Part shown: one piece after another, positions 24,526 through 34,274 of the stretch
Layout: every line of letters begins with the position of its first letter
Position numbering within the stretch: position 1 is the first letter of the stretch
Assembly (NCBI RefSeq): GCF_002377945.1
Contig: NZ_DFQV01000019.1
Location: 1 to 64,000, forward strand
Reading direction: 5' to 3'
Origin: Psychrobacter sp. UBA3480
GTDB lineage: Bacteria; Pseudomonadota; Gammaproteobacteria; Pseudomonadales; Moraxellaceae
DNA: 64,000 nt
Translations under genes and position numbers: made by a program
Notes under the pieces: generated by a model
What the model saw: the letters and a program-made list of their open reading frames with translations, nothing else
Told to the model about the DNA's origin: nothing
Database searches by the model: none

Positions 24526-25812
24526 ATGGAAAACGACAACAACCATTCGTATTTTGTGTTTGACTCTCATTTCACATTGGATGATTTGTACCCTGAAACC
24601 AGCCTGCATATCGAAGAGTGGGCTGGCGATGATGGTTTGTCTAAAAATAATGATTCAAAGAACGCTTTTCTGCTCTGGTCTAAGTATAGCTTTATAAATG
24701 CTGACGAATACGATGACGAAGAGGATGATGATTACTATTATGATGATGGAAGTGTCGGCGTCTATAGCAAGTCACATAATAGTAGCGCTGCTTTAAGATG
24801 CGCAAATCTACCCCTATACGCCCTAAAACCGCCTGCAGGTAGCAAGCACCCCAAAGTAACTATAGGCTATCAGGTGGCGCTACCTGAGCACTTATCACAG
24901 CGTCAGCAAGCGTGGTTTGACTTATTCGAATTGCCAAGAGTCGATGACTTTGTGACAGTCACCGTAGATGAGTACCATCTACTGAGGCATATCAAAGTAC
25001 TAAGCCCAAGCCATCAGTCAAGAGCTATTGAGGCTTACCAGATACCCAACCCTCTAGCACAAGAAGTTAATCTTATTCTTGATGGCACACCTCCAAGCTT
25101 AACCTCTGTAAGCCCAGCCCTTTCTTCTAAAATAACCAGAATAAAAACTCAGTTTTTACAAAACCTCAAAAGCGAGTATGTAGAAGGTGATGATTCATAT
25201 CAGTTACAGGCTGCCGCTAATCGACACCTAATGATAAGGGCAGAAAGGCTTAATCAGATTAAAGCGCTGATTTATTCAGATTATTACGTCTCACCCTCTA
25301 GGTACTTGAGTGACACACACAAGATTGCACCTAGTTGGATTCAAAAGAGGCCTATATATAATGAAGATGACTTGCTATACAAAGAACACGGTGTTGATGG
25401 CTGGTTTAGGTCAGAGTATCTACCAAACACCCTGTTAACAGCATTAACCGCGCTTGCTTGTGTTGGGTACTGGTCGATCGAGTGCGACAACGACAATCCT
25501 TACGAGCTGCTTACCACTGCCGCCGAAGGTTTCTTATACGCTCACCAGTCTAATGAGAGCTCCAATAGGCGGCTTTATCAGATTATATACCACCCACAAA
25601 ACCCCTTCGATCTTAAGAAGGACCTTATTAAATTCAATGCATTAATGCCTGTGTTGGCGGCTATATGCCAAGAACCTGCCAGCAAAGGTGTCCAGATGGC
25701 GAAGTTCTTTGACGATGAAGAGCGCACAAAGTCTTTAGTGGATGTACTTATGACTGAAAATGGTCATGAGAGCGTCATCAAGAAATTTATTGATGCGATG
25801 AGTGGTGGTTAA
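24526..25812 (+). CDS. Hypothetical protein between DotN and DotO, 428 residues
   Basis: The protein is soluble, with no signal peptide. An Asp/Glu/Tyr cluster (DEYDDEEDDDYYYDDG, about 63-78) follows an N-terminal segment; the rest is helical with hydrophobic patches and no motif I recognise. In Legionella icmJ is directly followed by icmB, so this is an insertion in the canonical order. It starts 6 bp after dotN and is followed by a 147-bp gap with its own promoter-like element for dotO. It may be a plasmid-specific component or adaptor of the DotL/DotN complex. Confidence 0.6.
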   Translation: MENDNNHSYFVFDSHFTLDDLYPETSLHIEEWAGDDGLSKNNDSKNAFLLWSKYSFINADEYDDEEDDDYYYDDGSVGVYSKSHNSSAALRCANLPLYALKPPAGSKHPKVTIGYQVALPEHLSQRQQAWFDLFELPRVDDFVTVTVDEYHLLRHIKVLSPSHQSRAIEAYQIPNPLAQEVNLILDGTPPSLTSVSPALSSKITRIKTQFLQNLKSEYVEGDDSYQLQAAANRHLMIRAERLNQIKALIYSDYYVSPSRYLSDTHKIAPSWIQKRPIYNEDDLLYKEHGVDGWFRSEYLPNTLLTALTALACVGYWSIECDNDNPYELLTTAAEGFLYAHQSNESSNRRLYQIIYHPQNPFDLKKDLIKFNALMPVLAAICQEPASKGVQMAKFFDDEERTKSLVDVLMTENGHESVIKKFIDAMSGG

Positions 25813-25930
25813 CAAACTTATATGTCTCTCGTAAATCATTTCAGGGTAGAGCTAGTTTTAAATTGTATTGTTTTAGTTTCTTTAACAAAGTATAATTTTT
25901 AGTAAATATTTACTACCGATTTTTAGCTTT

Positions 25931-25942
25931 TATAATTTTAGC
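25931..25942 (+). promoter_or_regulatory. Recurrent promoter-like element TATAATTTTAGC (site 5, consensus)
   Basis: An exact copy 17 bp before the DotO start, followed by CAATTAGGAA as leader and RBS. Confidence 0.7.
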
Positions 25943-25959
25943 CAATTAGGAATATCTGC

Positions 25960-28900
25960 ATGTCCATTGCCGACAAAATAAATTCAATATTTTTGAACGT
26001 GCTGAGTGCCGCACGTATGAATTCAACTGACTATTGCGATATAGAAACGATCGATGGTTATAGTACTATTGTTATGCAAAACAACAGTATGATGACCTTT
26101 GTTAAGTACGATGGTTTGCTATCAACAATCAAGCCAGAAGTATTTAATGATATGATTGAAGGCATATCGAATGAGCTAAACGCCTTAATGAAGCACAACG
26201 GCTATAAAATTGCTTGTGTGTTCCGTAAGGATTTGGATGCTCAATCCTCTCTGAAAAAGACTGAACTGCAGCAAAAGCAAACGATTCGTAACCTGAATTT
26301 GAACTTAGAAGATCTTATCGAAGAGAACACTGAGGTTTATCGCAACAGTGTTTATGATGAAGAGGTTTATTTTGCGCTGATCACTCAACCATCTGTTATG
26401 GATAAAGTGGAACAGGATGGTGCAGCTGAACAAAGAATGTCTATCTCATCGCCAGCCCTGCCTACCGCTCAGAACATTTTGGCTCCTATCGAAGTTTTAC
26501 GTTCTAAGCATACCAGTTTCGTCGAAAAATTCATGGCGGCAATCAGCAATAAAGACTACTACGTTAAAGCCGATGTCGTAAACTGCTTGACCGGTCTTGC
26601 CATGGTTCGTCACCAGGTTATTCCTGATCGTAGTGATAAGAACTGGCTACCAAGTGTTGCTATTGGTGAAGAAATGGCTGCTAAACTTGGCTATCCAGGC
26701 TATCAAACGCCGATCTGCTGGCCAATCAATTCAAACCCGCATGACCTTTCATACTTATTCCCGCCATCACTACCAAAGCAGATCATGTCTAATGGTATTC
26801 GTGTCATTGGCGCTAAAGAAGGTGTGCCACCATATACAGTAGCGACTGGTGGACGCTTATTCTCTTCTGTTGTAATGAACATTCCACCATCACAACCTGC
26901 TATCTTTGATGCGCTTTTCAACGCCTTTAACCAATCATCATCTATCGATGCTGATGGTAACGCTCGTACAATGCCATGGTCTATCACCTATATGATTTCT
27001 GGTGATGGTATGGCTGGTAGTTCGCTAAAAGCAATGTTTAAAGACATCTTTGCCCGCGTACCGCCTGTCACCAATGAAAACCTACAAGCGTCTTATAACC
27101 AGTTGTCTCAGATCAAACGTGCTAACACCGCTATTGTAGGTTTCCAAGTATCTGCGATGACATGGGTAGAAGATACACCAGAAGGCCGTCGTAAGCTTCG
27201 TAACCGTAAAACCCGTCTGTTTCATATCATGGAATCATGGGGCGGTATGAATGTTATTGAAAACTTAGGTGATCCAATTCTAGGTTTCCAAAGTAACATT
27301 TTGGGATTAAGTGATATCCATCATGGACCAAAAGGTGCTGCACCACTTGCCCGCGTGGTCGAGCTACTACCTTGGACTCGTCCAGCATCTCCTTTTGATA
27401 GCGGGACCGTTTTACAGAAGACGCTAGATGGTAAGCTGATGCGTTATGAGAAATTTTCATCCAATCAGAACACTTGGGTTTCTTGTGCGGTTGGTACGCC
27501 AGGTTCGGGTAAGTCTGTTTATATGAACAACATGCTTACTGAAACTTGTATGATGCCAGGTCTTGAGCGTTTGCCGCTTATTACCATTATCGATAAAGGT
27601 ATCTCGTCCACAGGTTTTATTAACCTGATTAGTGATGCGCTACCTAATAACATGAAGTCCTTAGCGGTTAGTAAGAAGCTTCGTAAAACCAAAGAGTATG
27701 CAATTAACCCGTTCGACATCAAAGTTGGGTTAACAATGCCGCTTGAAGCTGAAAAGAACCAGATGGTTTCGTTCCTAACAGCCTTGCTAACACCTGCGGA
27801 GAACACGGCTCCTTACGCCAGTACACAGGCTTTTGTTAACTATCTCATTGAGCGTGTGTTTGAAACTGTCCAAGAGGATACCACTGCCGGTAATCCTAAG
27901 ATGCATGCTTATGGTTATAACAAAGAGCTTGATAACATTATTGATGCTTACAACATTATTTCATTTAAAGAAACTAAAGTTGTTAATGCAGACGGAACAA
28001 CCTCTACCACTATCGATCGTGAAAACTTCGAGAAAGTAACCTCTTTTGGTCTAACCCGTACCTTGCATATTGAAGGTGAGCGTTATCCTGCTGGTAGTGA
28101 TGAGCGTCTTGATTTATGGCGCGCGCGTGACTTGGCTCACCGTACAGCAATGCCTATCTTGCCTGATGTCGTAAATATTTTGAATGACCAGGTAACAGCT
28201 GCTATCTATAAGAACGAAATTGATACTGGGGAGACCATGATTGACTTCGCTCAGCGTACAATCAATGAGGTTTCAAGTATCTACCCGTGTTTCTCTAACT
28301 TTACACAGTTCGATGTTGATTCGGCTCGTATTGTTGCCCTAGATCTGCAAGAAGTTCTTGATAAAAATAACCGCTGGCAGTCGTCGTTGTTCCTGCAAAT
28401 TGCACGTATGATCGGTGTTAAGAAGTTATCATTAACAGAAGAAGATTTACTTGGTGGTCGTATACCAGACGTTTACCTGTCTTACTACCGCAATCAGCTT
28501 CGTAACCTTGAAACTGACCGTAAGGTACTTGCAATCGATGAGATGCATAACGCCAAGGGTGACAAGGCGCTTATGAAGCTCCTAGAGACTGATGCTCGTG
28601 AGGGTCGTAAATGGGGTCTTGAGTTGATGTTTGCGTCTCAGAACTTAACCGATTTCGATTTTGGTGAAGGTGAAGATCGCGTACAGCTATTGAGTTATGT
28701 GACCAACCTTATTGTTGCTTCACAGCCAAAAGCAAACGACTTAGATTCTTTTACTAAGTACTTTACTGATAACCCTGCTGTTCTAGATCAATTACCGCGT
28801 ATTGGACTGTCTCGTGATGGTCTGACCTTTATGTCCTACATTGTTGCTAAGACCAACAGCTATTGTTCGTTGATTACAAGTACAGTAGGGGATAAGCGCC

Positions 28901-29190
28901 TATGGTCTTTAACAACAGATCAGGATGATCGACTCATTCGAACGCTGATGATTAAGATTGCTGGTAATCGTACCTTGGCGATTGCTGCACTGGCTTATTA
29001 CTTCCCAGGTGGCGCGCGTTCACGTATTAAAGAGATCCGTGAGACCGTTGATGCATCGCCTAACGTCTCTAAAGAGGAAATCGAAGAACGTACCAGTGGT
29101 CAAGTTGAAATGCTTGCCAACCAAGCGCTTGCTGCTTATGAGGCTGAGCTGGCACGTAGACGTGTAGCTGCCCGCCAAGCGGCGGCTTAA
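25960..29190 (+). CDS. dotO: Type IVB secretion ATPase DotO/IcmB (R64 TraU family)
   Basis: The 1076-residue protein belongs to the VirB4-like AAA+ ATPases and matches the family length of about 1000. The Walker A motif is GTPGSGKS (residues 512-519) and the Walker B ends in AIDEMH (D860, E861). A large N-terminal domain precedes them, including a SWGGMNVIENLGDPILGF segment. It is cytoplasmic and docks on the inner-membrane complex to energise assembly or transfer. It has its own promoter-like element and ends at a strong terminator. Confidence 0.95.
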   Translation: MSIADKINSIFLNVLSAARMNSTDYCDIETIDGYSTIVMQNNSMMTFVKYDGLLSTIKPEVFNDMIEGISNELNALMKHNGYKIACVFRKDLDAQSSLKKTELQQKQTIRNLNLNLEDLIEENTEVYRNSVYDEEVYFALITQPSVMDKVEQDGAAEQRMSISSPALPTAQNILAPIEVLRSKHTSFVEKFMAAISNKDYYVKADVVNCLTGLAMVRHQVIPDRSDKNWLPSVAIGEEMAAKLGYPGYQTPICWPINSNPHDLSYLFPPSLPKQIMSNGIRVIGAKEGVPPYTVATGGRLFSSVVMNIPPSQPAIFDALFNAFNQSSSIDADGNARTMPWSITYMISGDGMAGSSLKAMFKDIFARVPPVTNENLQASYNQLSQIKRANTAIVGFQVSAMTWVEDTPEGRRKLRNRKTRLFHIMESWGGMNVIENLGDPILGFQSNILGLSDIHHGPKGAAPLARVVELLPWTRPASPFDSGTVLQKTLDGKLMRYEKFSSNQNTWVSCAVGTPGSGKSVYMNNMLTETCMMPGLERLPLITIIDKGISSTGFINLISDALPNNMKSLAVSKKLRKTKEYAINPFDIKVGLTMPLEAEKNQMVSFLTALLTPAENTAPYASTQAFVNYLIERVFETVQEDTTAGNPKMHAYGYNKELDNIIDAYNIISFKETKVVNADGTTSTTIDRENFEKVTSFGLTRTLHIEGERYPAGSDERLDLWRARDLAHRTAMPILPDVVNILNDQVTAAIYKNEIDTGETMIDFAQRTINEVSSIYPCFSNFTQFDVDSARIVALDLQEVLDKNNRWQSSLFLQIARMIGVKKLSLTEEDLLGGRIPDVYLSYYRNQLRNLETDRKVLAIDEMHNAKGDKALMKLLETDAREGRKWGLELMFASQNLTDFDFGEGEDRVQLLSYVTNLIVASQPKANDLDSFTKYFTDNPAVLDQLPRIGLSRDGLTFMSYIVAKTNSYCSLITSTVGDKRLWSLTTDQDDRLIRTLMIKIAGNRTLAIAALAYYFPGGARSRIKEIRETVDASPNVSKEEIEERTSGQVEMLANQALAAYEAELARRRVAARQAAA

Positions 29191-29210
29191 ACGTTAGTAT
29201 CATTATTAAT

Positions 29211-29244
29211 GCAGGGCTTGGCAAAACCCAAGCTCTGCTTTTTT
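29211..29244 (+). terminator. Rho-independent terminator after dotO
   Basis: A long stem GCAGGGCTTGG / CCAAGCTCTGC (one mismatch) is followed by TTTTTT. It separates dotO from dotL, which has its own promoter-like element 24 bp downstream. Confidence 0.9.
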
Positions 29245-29267
29245 AAGTTACATTCTGCGCATGTAGT

Positions 29268-29279
29268 TATAATTTTAGC
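29268..29279 (+). promoter_or_regulatory. Recurrent promoter-like element TATAATTTTAGC (site 6, consensus)
   Basis: An exact copy 17 bp before the DotL start and directly after the dotO terminator, followed by CAAATTAGGAA. Confidence 0.72.
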
Positions 29280-29296
29280 CAAATTAGGAAGTAAAA

Positions 29297-32053
29297 ATGC
29301 CAAGATTTGCAGGTGTTAGAGAGAATAACATCCCTAATGAGCAGCGAGTAGATACGCGGCGTTGGGGTGATAGAATGGCATCTGAGTGGTCAACACCAGA
29401 TGGCGCTACCATTCTTGCAATGATTCTCACTGCAATCAATTTCGTACTGCTATTCATCCCTCTAGGCCCTATCATCTCATCAATCCCAAGTTTGGTTTTG
29501 TCGAGAAAGTTTCTTGATCCAAAAAACCGCCTTCACGACCTCCCGTTACGTGTACCGCAGCACTTAAAAGTCCCTGATGGCTCTGTTCAAGTGCCTAACA
29601 AGAAATTCAAACCTGCAATTGCTAATAAGTTTTATGGTAAAGGCGTTACCTTGTTTGGTATGGACCTTGAGACCAAACTGCAAACGTGGGGTACGGATTC
29701 TGACAACAGAACGCATGGTACGGTTCTAGGTACGACCGGCTCGGGCAAGACTGAGTTTATTTTCGCGTTGCTACTGAACCAGCTTATTGAAGATAGTGGG
29801 TTTATCGCCGTCGATGCTAAAGGTGATATCGCGTTCCAACGTCGTTGCTGTCAGTTACTACGCCGCTTTGGTCGAGAAGATGATTTGCTGACTATCTCGT
29901 TTGCGGTTGGTAGCCGAGATTTCTTAAAGGCACAACACGATAGACCGACAAACACCTTCAATATTATGTCGTCAACCAGTGCTGGCATGTTGATAGAACT
30001 TTTATCAGGCATGCTTGATGGCGATGGTGGTGGTGATGATATGTGGAAAGGGCGTGCTATTGCCTTTATTGCAGCCATCACAAGACCTTTGACTTATCTG
30101 CGTGATGCAGGTGAGATTGAGTTATCGCCAAGTAAGTACATGGATTACATGGAGCTTGCAGAGGTAGAGCGTCTTGTTTATGAGCAAGCCAGCCTCTACC
30201 CAGGCTTTGATCAGGTCTTGAAGCCGCTACGAGGTTACTTAACCACGTTGCCAGGTTATGACACTACTAAGAAGATGGCACAGGCACAGGAAACAAACGA
30301 GCAGTTTGGTTTCATTACCATGCAGCTTACGCGTGCTATTAACGATTTGGGCCATAACTATGGCCATATCTTTGGTACTGAGATCGGTGAGATTGATATC
30401 AGTGACGTTGTTTTGAATCGCCGCTGTTTAACCGTACTCTTGCCATCGCTAGAACGTTCTTTGCCTACGCTAAACATGCTTGGCAAGCTCATCATTGGCG
30501 CTATTAAGCAGATGATGGCCGGTTCTCTTGGTAGTAAGCTTGAAGGTCTTACTCGTCTTACTGTTGATTCTCGTCCAACGACTGCTAATAACAGCTTCCG
30601 TATCATACTCGATGAAGTTGGCTATATGATGGTAACGGGAATGAGTATTATTCCCGCTCAGGCCCGCTCGTTGAATATCTCAATGACTTTTGCAGCCCAA
30701 TCATATACCGATATCAAACGTGGTAGTGCAGAGGAAGCAGAGGCGATTTGGGATAACTCTAACTTTAAGTTTATCGGACGTATTGTTGGTGGTGATCAGT
30801 CTGAGACTTGGCAGAAAGTTAAAGGTGCTGCTGGCGAGAAAAATCAGATGCTTGTTGGTGGTTATGAGCAGCGCGATAGCATGAATGGCTTTAAGTATGT
30901 TACCAACAAAGAAGTACGCCGTGAGTCAACGTCTCAGGTCAACTATCAGGATGTGGCTGGTCAGGAAAATGGCGAGTTTACAATCATTGTTCCTAAGAAG
31001 TATAAAGGCGGCCAAACGCAAGGTGTTTCAGTCACAAGAATATTAGGTCTATTCACTGGCGGCGGTGCTGAATCTTCTAACATGTACCTAAACGACCTTA
31101 TACCTGTTACTGGTGCTGAGCCTGGTTCTTCTCAGACGAAGCTAAGACAAGAGCAGCTTCGATTAGCGATTGCCTCTGGCACGTTAAGTACTGATATCGA
31201 TAACGCAGTTCTGTCGAGCTGTGGTGCCACATTAATGTCGTCTAAGGGTTATAGTGGCGATATTACTTCTTTGCTGATTACTGCAGCAGAAGAAATTAAA
31301 GCACATGCCAGCAACCCAAGTTATAACAATGTGGTTGTTGAAACGAGTCTGAGTCTTTTTGGTAGCACACTCAAGTCAATTGACTCAACTCAGTATTACA
31401 TGCCTACCAATTTACAAGCTGACGTACCTGCGCACTTAGATGCTGACACAGAAGCGACAATTAATAGTTCAATCACCAAAACGCAGGCAGGACGTGTTGT
31501 AGATAACCTGCAGTCTAATGCTTATGCCCATGATCCTGAGTCTCAAGATAACGCCTTGACCTTCGTTTATAACCAAGATGCCGACGATTCAGATATCAAC
31601 CCATTTGATAAAGCTCAGCCAGAAAAAGCAAAACAAATTAAAGACCAGTTAAGACAAGGCGGTGCCAATGTAAGTAGCGCGGCTCAGCAAGCGATACTTA
31701 ACCAATTATCAGAAGATGTTTATAAGGATGAAGAGTTAACCGATAGTCGTATGGCTGAACATGTACTTCATGATGATATTGAGTACAACGCTGATGATCA
31801 GCTAAATGAACAATCCCTATCAGAAGGTGTTGCTAGAGGTCACAATAGACAAAGCCAACTAGCGGCACTGGTAAGTAAGCAGCAAGCAGACAGTTTGAGC
31901 TATGAGATGATTCAGGCATGCATTGATAACAACAACACTGTTTCCATGCAGTCAGAGCAGTCTTCTATACTTGATACCAACGAGCAAGAGGCCTTATTAC
32001 AGACCTTGCGTTCTGCGACCTCGTATATACTTGCATCAAAAGATGACTCTTAA
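29297..32053 (+). CDS. dotL: Type IV coupling protein DotL/IcmO (R64 TrbC family)
   Basis: The 918-residue protein has two hydrophobic N-terminal segments (about 36-68), then a VirD4/FtsK-like ATPase with Walker A GTTGSGKT (145-152), a KGDIAF segment and Walker B ILDEVGYM (D439, E440). The acidic C-terminal 300 residues would be the adaptor-docking tail, as in DotL. Coupling proteins recruit the relaxase-DNA complex and deliver it to the channel. It is transcribed separately from dotO. It is longer than Legionella DotL (783), mainly in the C-terminal tail, which suggests plasmid-specific partners. Confidence 0.95.
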   Translation: MPRFAGVRENNIPNEQRVDTRRWGDRMASEWSTPDGATILAMILTAINFVLLFIPLGPIISSIPSLVLSRKFLDPKNRLHDLPLRVPQHLKVPDGSVQVPNKKFKPAIANKFYGKGVTLFGMDLETKLQTWGTDSDNRTHGTVLGTTGSGKTEFIFALLLNQLIEDSGFIAVDAKGDIAFQRRCCQLLRRFGREDDLLTISFAVGSRDFLKAQHDRPTNTFNIMSSTSAGMLIELLSGMLDGDGGGDDMWKGRAIAFIAAITRPLTYLRDAGEIELSPSKYMDYMELAEVERLVYEQASLYPGFDQVLKPLRGYLTTLPGYDTTKKMAQAQETNEQFGFITMQLTRAINDLGHNYGHIFGTEIGEIDISDVVLNRRCLTVLLPSLERSLPTLNMLGKLIIGAIKQMMAGSLGSKLEGLTRLTVDSRPTTANNSFRIILDEVGYMMVTGMSIIPAQARSLNISMTFAAQSYTDIKRGSAEEAEAIWDNSNFKFIGRIVGGDQSETWQKVKGAAGEKNQMLVGGYEQRDSMNGFKYVTNKEVRRESTSQVNYQDVAGQENGEFTIIVPKKYKGGQTQGVSVTRILGLFTGGGAESSNMYLNDLIPVTGAEPGSSQTKLRQEQLRLAIASGTLSTDIDNAVLSSCGATLMSSKGYSGDITSLLITAAEEIKAHASNPSYNNVVVETSLSLFGSTLKSIDSTQYYMPTNLQADVPAHLDADTEATINSSITKTQAGRVVDNLQSNAYAHDPESQDNALTFVYNQDADDSDINPFDKAQPEKAKQIKDQLRQGGANVSSAAQQAILNQLSEDVYKDEELTDSRMAEHVLHDDIEYNADDQLNEQSLSEGVARGHNRQSQLAALVSKQQADSLSYEMIQACIDNNNTVSMQSEQSSILDTNEQEALLQTLRSATSYILASKDDS

Positions 32054-32175
32054 TTAAGTTATGCAAAAGGCTGCGTAATCATATAAAATACGCATAATAT
32101 TTATTAATAAATATTACAAGCTGAGCTTGCCTAGCTTAAATCTAAAAAAAACCAACCTTAATAGAGCAGATGTTT

Positions 32176-33171
32176 ATGTCAAATTCTTTAAGAAATAAAC
32201 CAAAAACCCGCAGTAGTGGCGTCGTTAAAACCGGTACAACCCCTTCGTATATCGTTTGGATCTTGATCGCGTTTATGCTTAGCTCTATCGTGGTTTTACT
32301 GGTCCTTTTGTTTAACAACCAAGCCGCTTCTTTATCAAGTGTTGAGTCTGATTTAGAACGCCTTGGTAAAGTTGTTTCTCATGAGCCAGTTCCAGATTCT
32401 TCGATGACTGCATGGGTGGTTAATTTGAAGGAAACTGGTCAGCCAACTTTGATTTACACCACAAGAGACGGTAAGACCATTGCATCAGGTGAGTTGTTTG
32501 ACGTTAAGTCTGGCAACCAAATCACGGCTAAAATTCAAGAAGCTTTCTATAAAATAGCGGGTCAACCAACAGACGCGCCAGCAGCATCAGCTGCTGCCTC
32601 ATCCGCTCAGCCAGGAGAGCCTGATTTAACTCCAGGACAAGCACTTGGCGAATGGGAAGGTGAGACTCCAGCGGTATTTACTGATACCTTAGAATTGCTT
32701 GGTGGCTTTAAAGAAGATCCTAGCGTATCACCTGCAAATACCGTCTATATTATCTACGATCCACGCTGCCCGTACTGCCATGAGATGTTTGAAGTTAGCC
32801 GCAATATAGATCTAAAAGCCAAAGGTCTAACGATTAAGTGGTTGCCAACGGTAGCTCTAGGTGTATCAGGTGAAGATGATCCTGTTATCGGTCAAGCAGC
32901 TTACGGCCTAGATGCTAAGACTCCTGCTGAATTCGCTCTAAGCTTTACTGCAGCCAAAGGTAACAAGCCGACCGTAGGTAAAGTCACCGATGCGCATCAA
33001 ACTGCATTAGATGCTAACTTGGAATTGCTATACGCAGCCAGCGATCAAACATTCCCAGGTCAACCTAAATCAGTACCTGCAGCTTTCTATTTAGATAAGC
33101 GTAATGGTCAGCCAAGAATGGTCTATGGACCACAACAACCAGCCATTCTTAAATCTATATTTGGCGAATAG
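32176..33171 (+). CDS. trbB: TrbB-like thioredoxin-fold disulfide isomerase
   Basis: The protein has 331 residues from the ATG at 32176, better spaced from AGAG than the ATG at 32170. One N-terminal membrane helix (about 26-48) anchors a periplasmic DsbC/DsbG-like domain with an N-terminal dimerisation-like part (STTRDG region) and the redox motif CPYC (C198, C201) in YDPRCPYCHEMF, with a cis-Pro-containing PAAFYLD near the end. R64 TrbB is encoded next to the coupling protein and supports disulfide formation in Tra proteins; here it is downstream of dotL by 122 bp. Confidence 0.85.
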   Translation: MSNSLRNKPKTRSSGVVKTGTTPSYIVWILIAFMLSSIVVLLVLLFNNQAASLSSVESDLERLGKVVSHEPVPDSSMTAWVVNLKETGQPTLIYTTRDGKTIASGELFDVKSGNQITAKIQEAFYKIAGQPTDAPAASAAASSAQPGEPDLTPGQALGEWEGETPAVFTDTLELLGGFKEDPSVSPANTVYIIYDPRCPYCHEMFEVSRNIDLKAKGLTIKWLPTVALGVSGEDDPVIGQAAYGLDAKTPAEFALSFTAAKGNKPTVGKVTDAHQTALDANLELLYAASDQTFPGQPKSVPAAFYLDKRNGQPRMVYGPQQPAILKSIFGE

Positions 33172-33179
33172 GAGCCACC

Positions 33180-34259
33180 ATGTTCAACTTTAAACAATTC
33201 CTTAGCAAACCTGAACCTGTCGCCCTTAGCGTAGAGCCTTACCTAAGCTTTTTAAGTATAGGTAAGGAAGTTAAAGTCATTATCGACTCTGGCGAAGAAG
33301 ATATGAATCAGAAAGTCGCTCAAACGCGCCTTGATGAAAAGCAGTCTGCCAATATCTCTCGTATATTCGTGAAAGGTTTTGACAAAATCTATCATGAATT
33401 CTCAGACGAGCTTGTGGCAGAAAGTCTAGCAACTCATGATGATGTGTTGAGTCAGCCTGTTAACGTTGATACAAGTACAGGTCACAGTCTCTCTAAAGAA
33501 TTGGATGTTGAAAATAAAACAGAACCTACCACTGAGTCTTTTGAGACTCAGCCGGTAGACTTTGTTAAAAACACCCTTACCATGACTCAGCTGCAAGATC
33601 AGGTGTTCCCGTCGGATGAATATCATAATGACAGAACCCTTGACGCCTCATTGATCGCTAATATCAAAGAGGCTTTTGAGCATGAAGAGGGTATTATCTT
33701 TGGTCAAGTGTGTTTAGAGCTTGGCAATAAAGAAGTCTTTGTTGTTGCCAATCCAATTTACACTGTGGTTCCATCTGAGAGTGAAGATGGCCTTGATTTT
33801 GTGTCTGCAGAAGATGCAAAAACTTATATCTCAGAAGAGTGGCACAGTGAATTTGCCTCTGCGCTGGTTTCTATGACCTCTGACACTGCAGATGTAGCAC
33901 CTGTTCGCAATGAGAGTCGTAGACACGTTAACAGCAGTAACAATTCTAAAGGCAAAAAAATTGGCATTATAGCTGGGTCAATTTTGCTCGTTTCGTTATG
34001 TGTAACAGCATTTGCTATGACATTAAAATCAGGTACAAGTAACACTCAGTCTACAGCAGCCCCGTTTAGCTCGTTAATGCCAAATACAACTGCATCTGCT
34101 AGCCCGCAGTCCAATTATGATCCTTATGCGCTCTCTACAACAGGTATGCCCAGTCCTGAGCAGATGGCTCAAATGCAAACTGCAGCTATGAATAATGTTT
34201 TTGATAAGATGAATGTTGATCTTAATTCAACGTCTGACTTAGGCTGCTTAAGCCAATAA
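33180..34259 (+). CDS. Single-pass membrane protein downstream of trbB, unknown
   Basis: The 359-residue protein has a cytoplasmic acidic N-terminal domain of about 250 residues and one membrane helix (about 260-281) after a Lys-rich stop-transfer run (NNSKGKKI), then a Ser/Thr/Met/Gln-rich tail of about 75 residues. It starts 8 bp after trbB with GGAG as the RBS, so it is in the same operon. The position matches where IncI plasmids carry trbA, but TrbA similarity cannot be shown by eye. Probably a transfer-associated inner-membrane protein. Confidence 0.6.
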   Translation: MFNFKQFLSKPEPVALSVEPYLSFLSIGKEVKVIIDSGEEDMNQKVAQTRLDEKQSANISRIFVKGFDKIYHEFSDELVAESLATHDDVLSQPVNVDTSTGHSLSKELDVENKTEPTTESFETQPVDFVKNTLTMTQLQDQVFPSDEYHNDRTLDASLIANIKEAFEHEEGIIFGQVCLELGNKEVFVVANPIYTVVPSESEDGLDFVSAEDAKTYISEEWHSEFASALVSMTSDTADVAPVRNESRRHVNSSNNSKGKKIGIIAGSILLVSLCVTAFAMTLKSGTSNTQSTAAPFSSLMPNTTASASPQSNYDPYALSTTGMPSPEQMAQMQTAAMNNVFDKMNVDLNSTSDLGCLSQ

Positions 34260-34274
34260 CTGATTGAGGACGTT

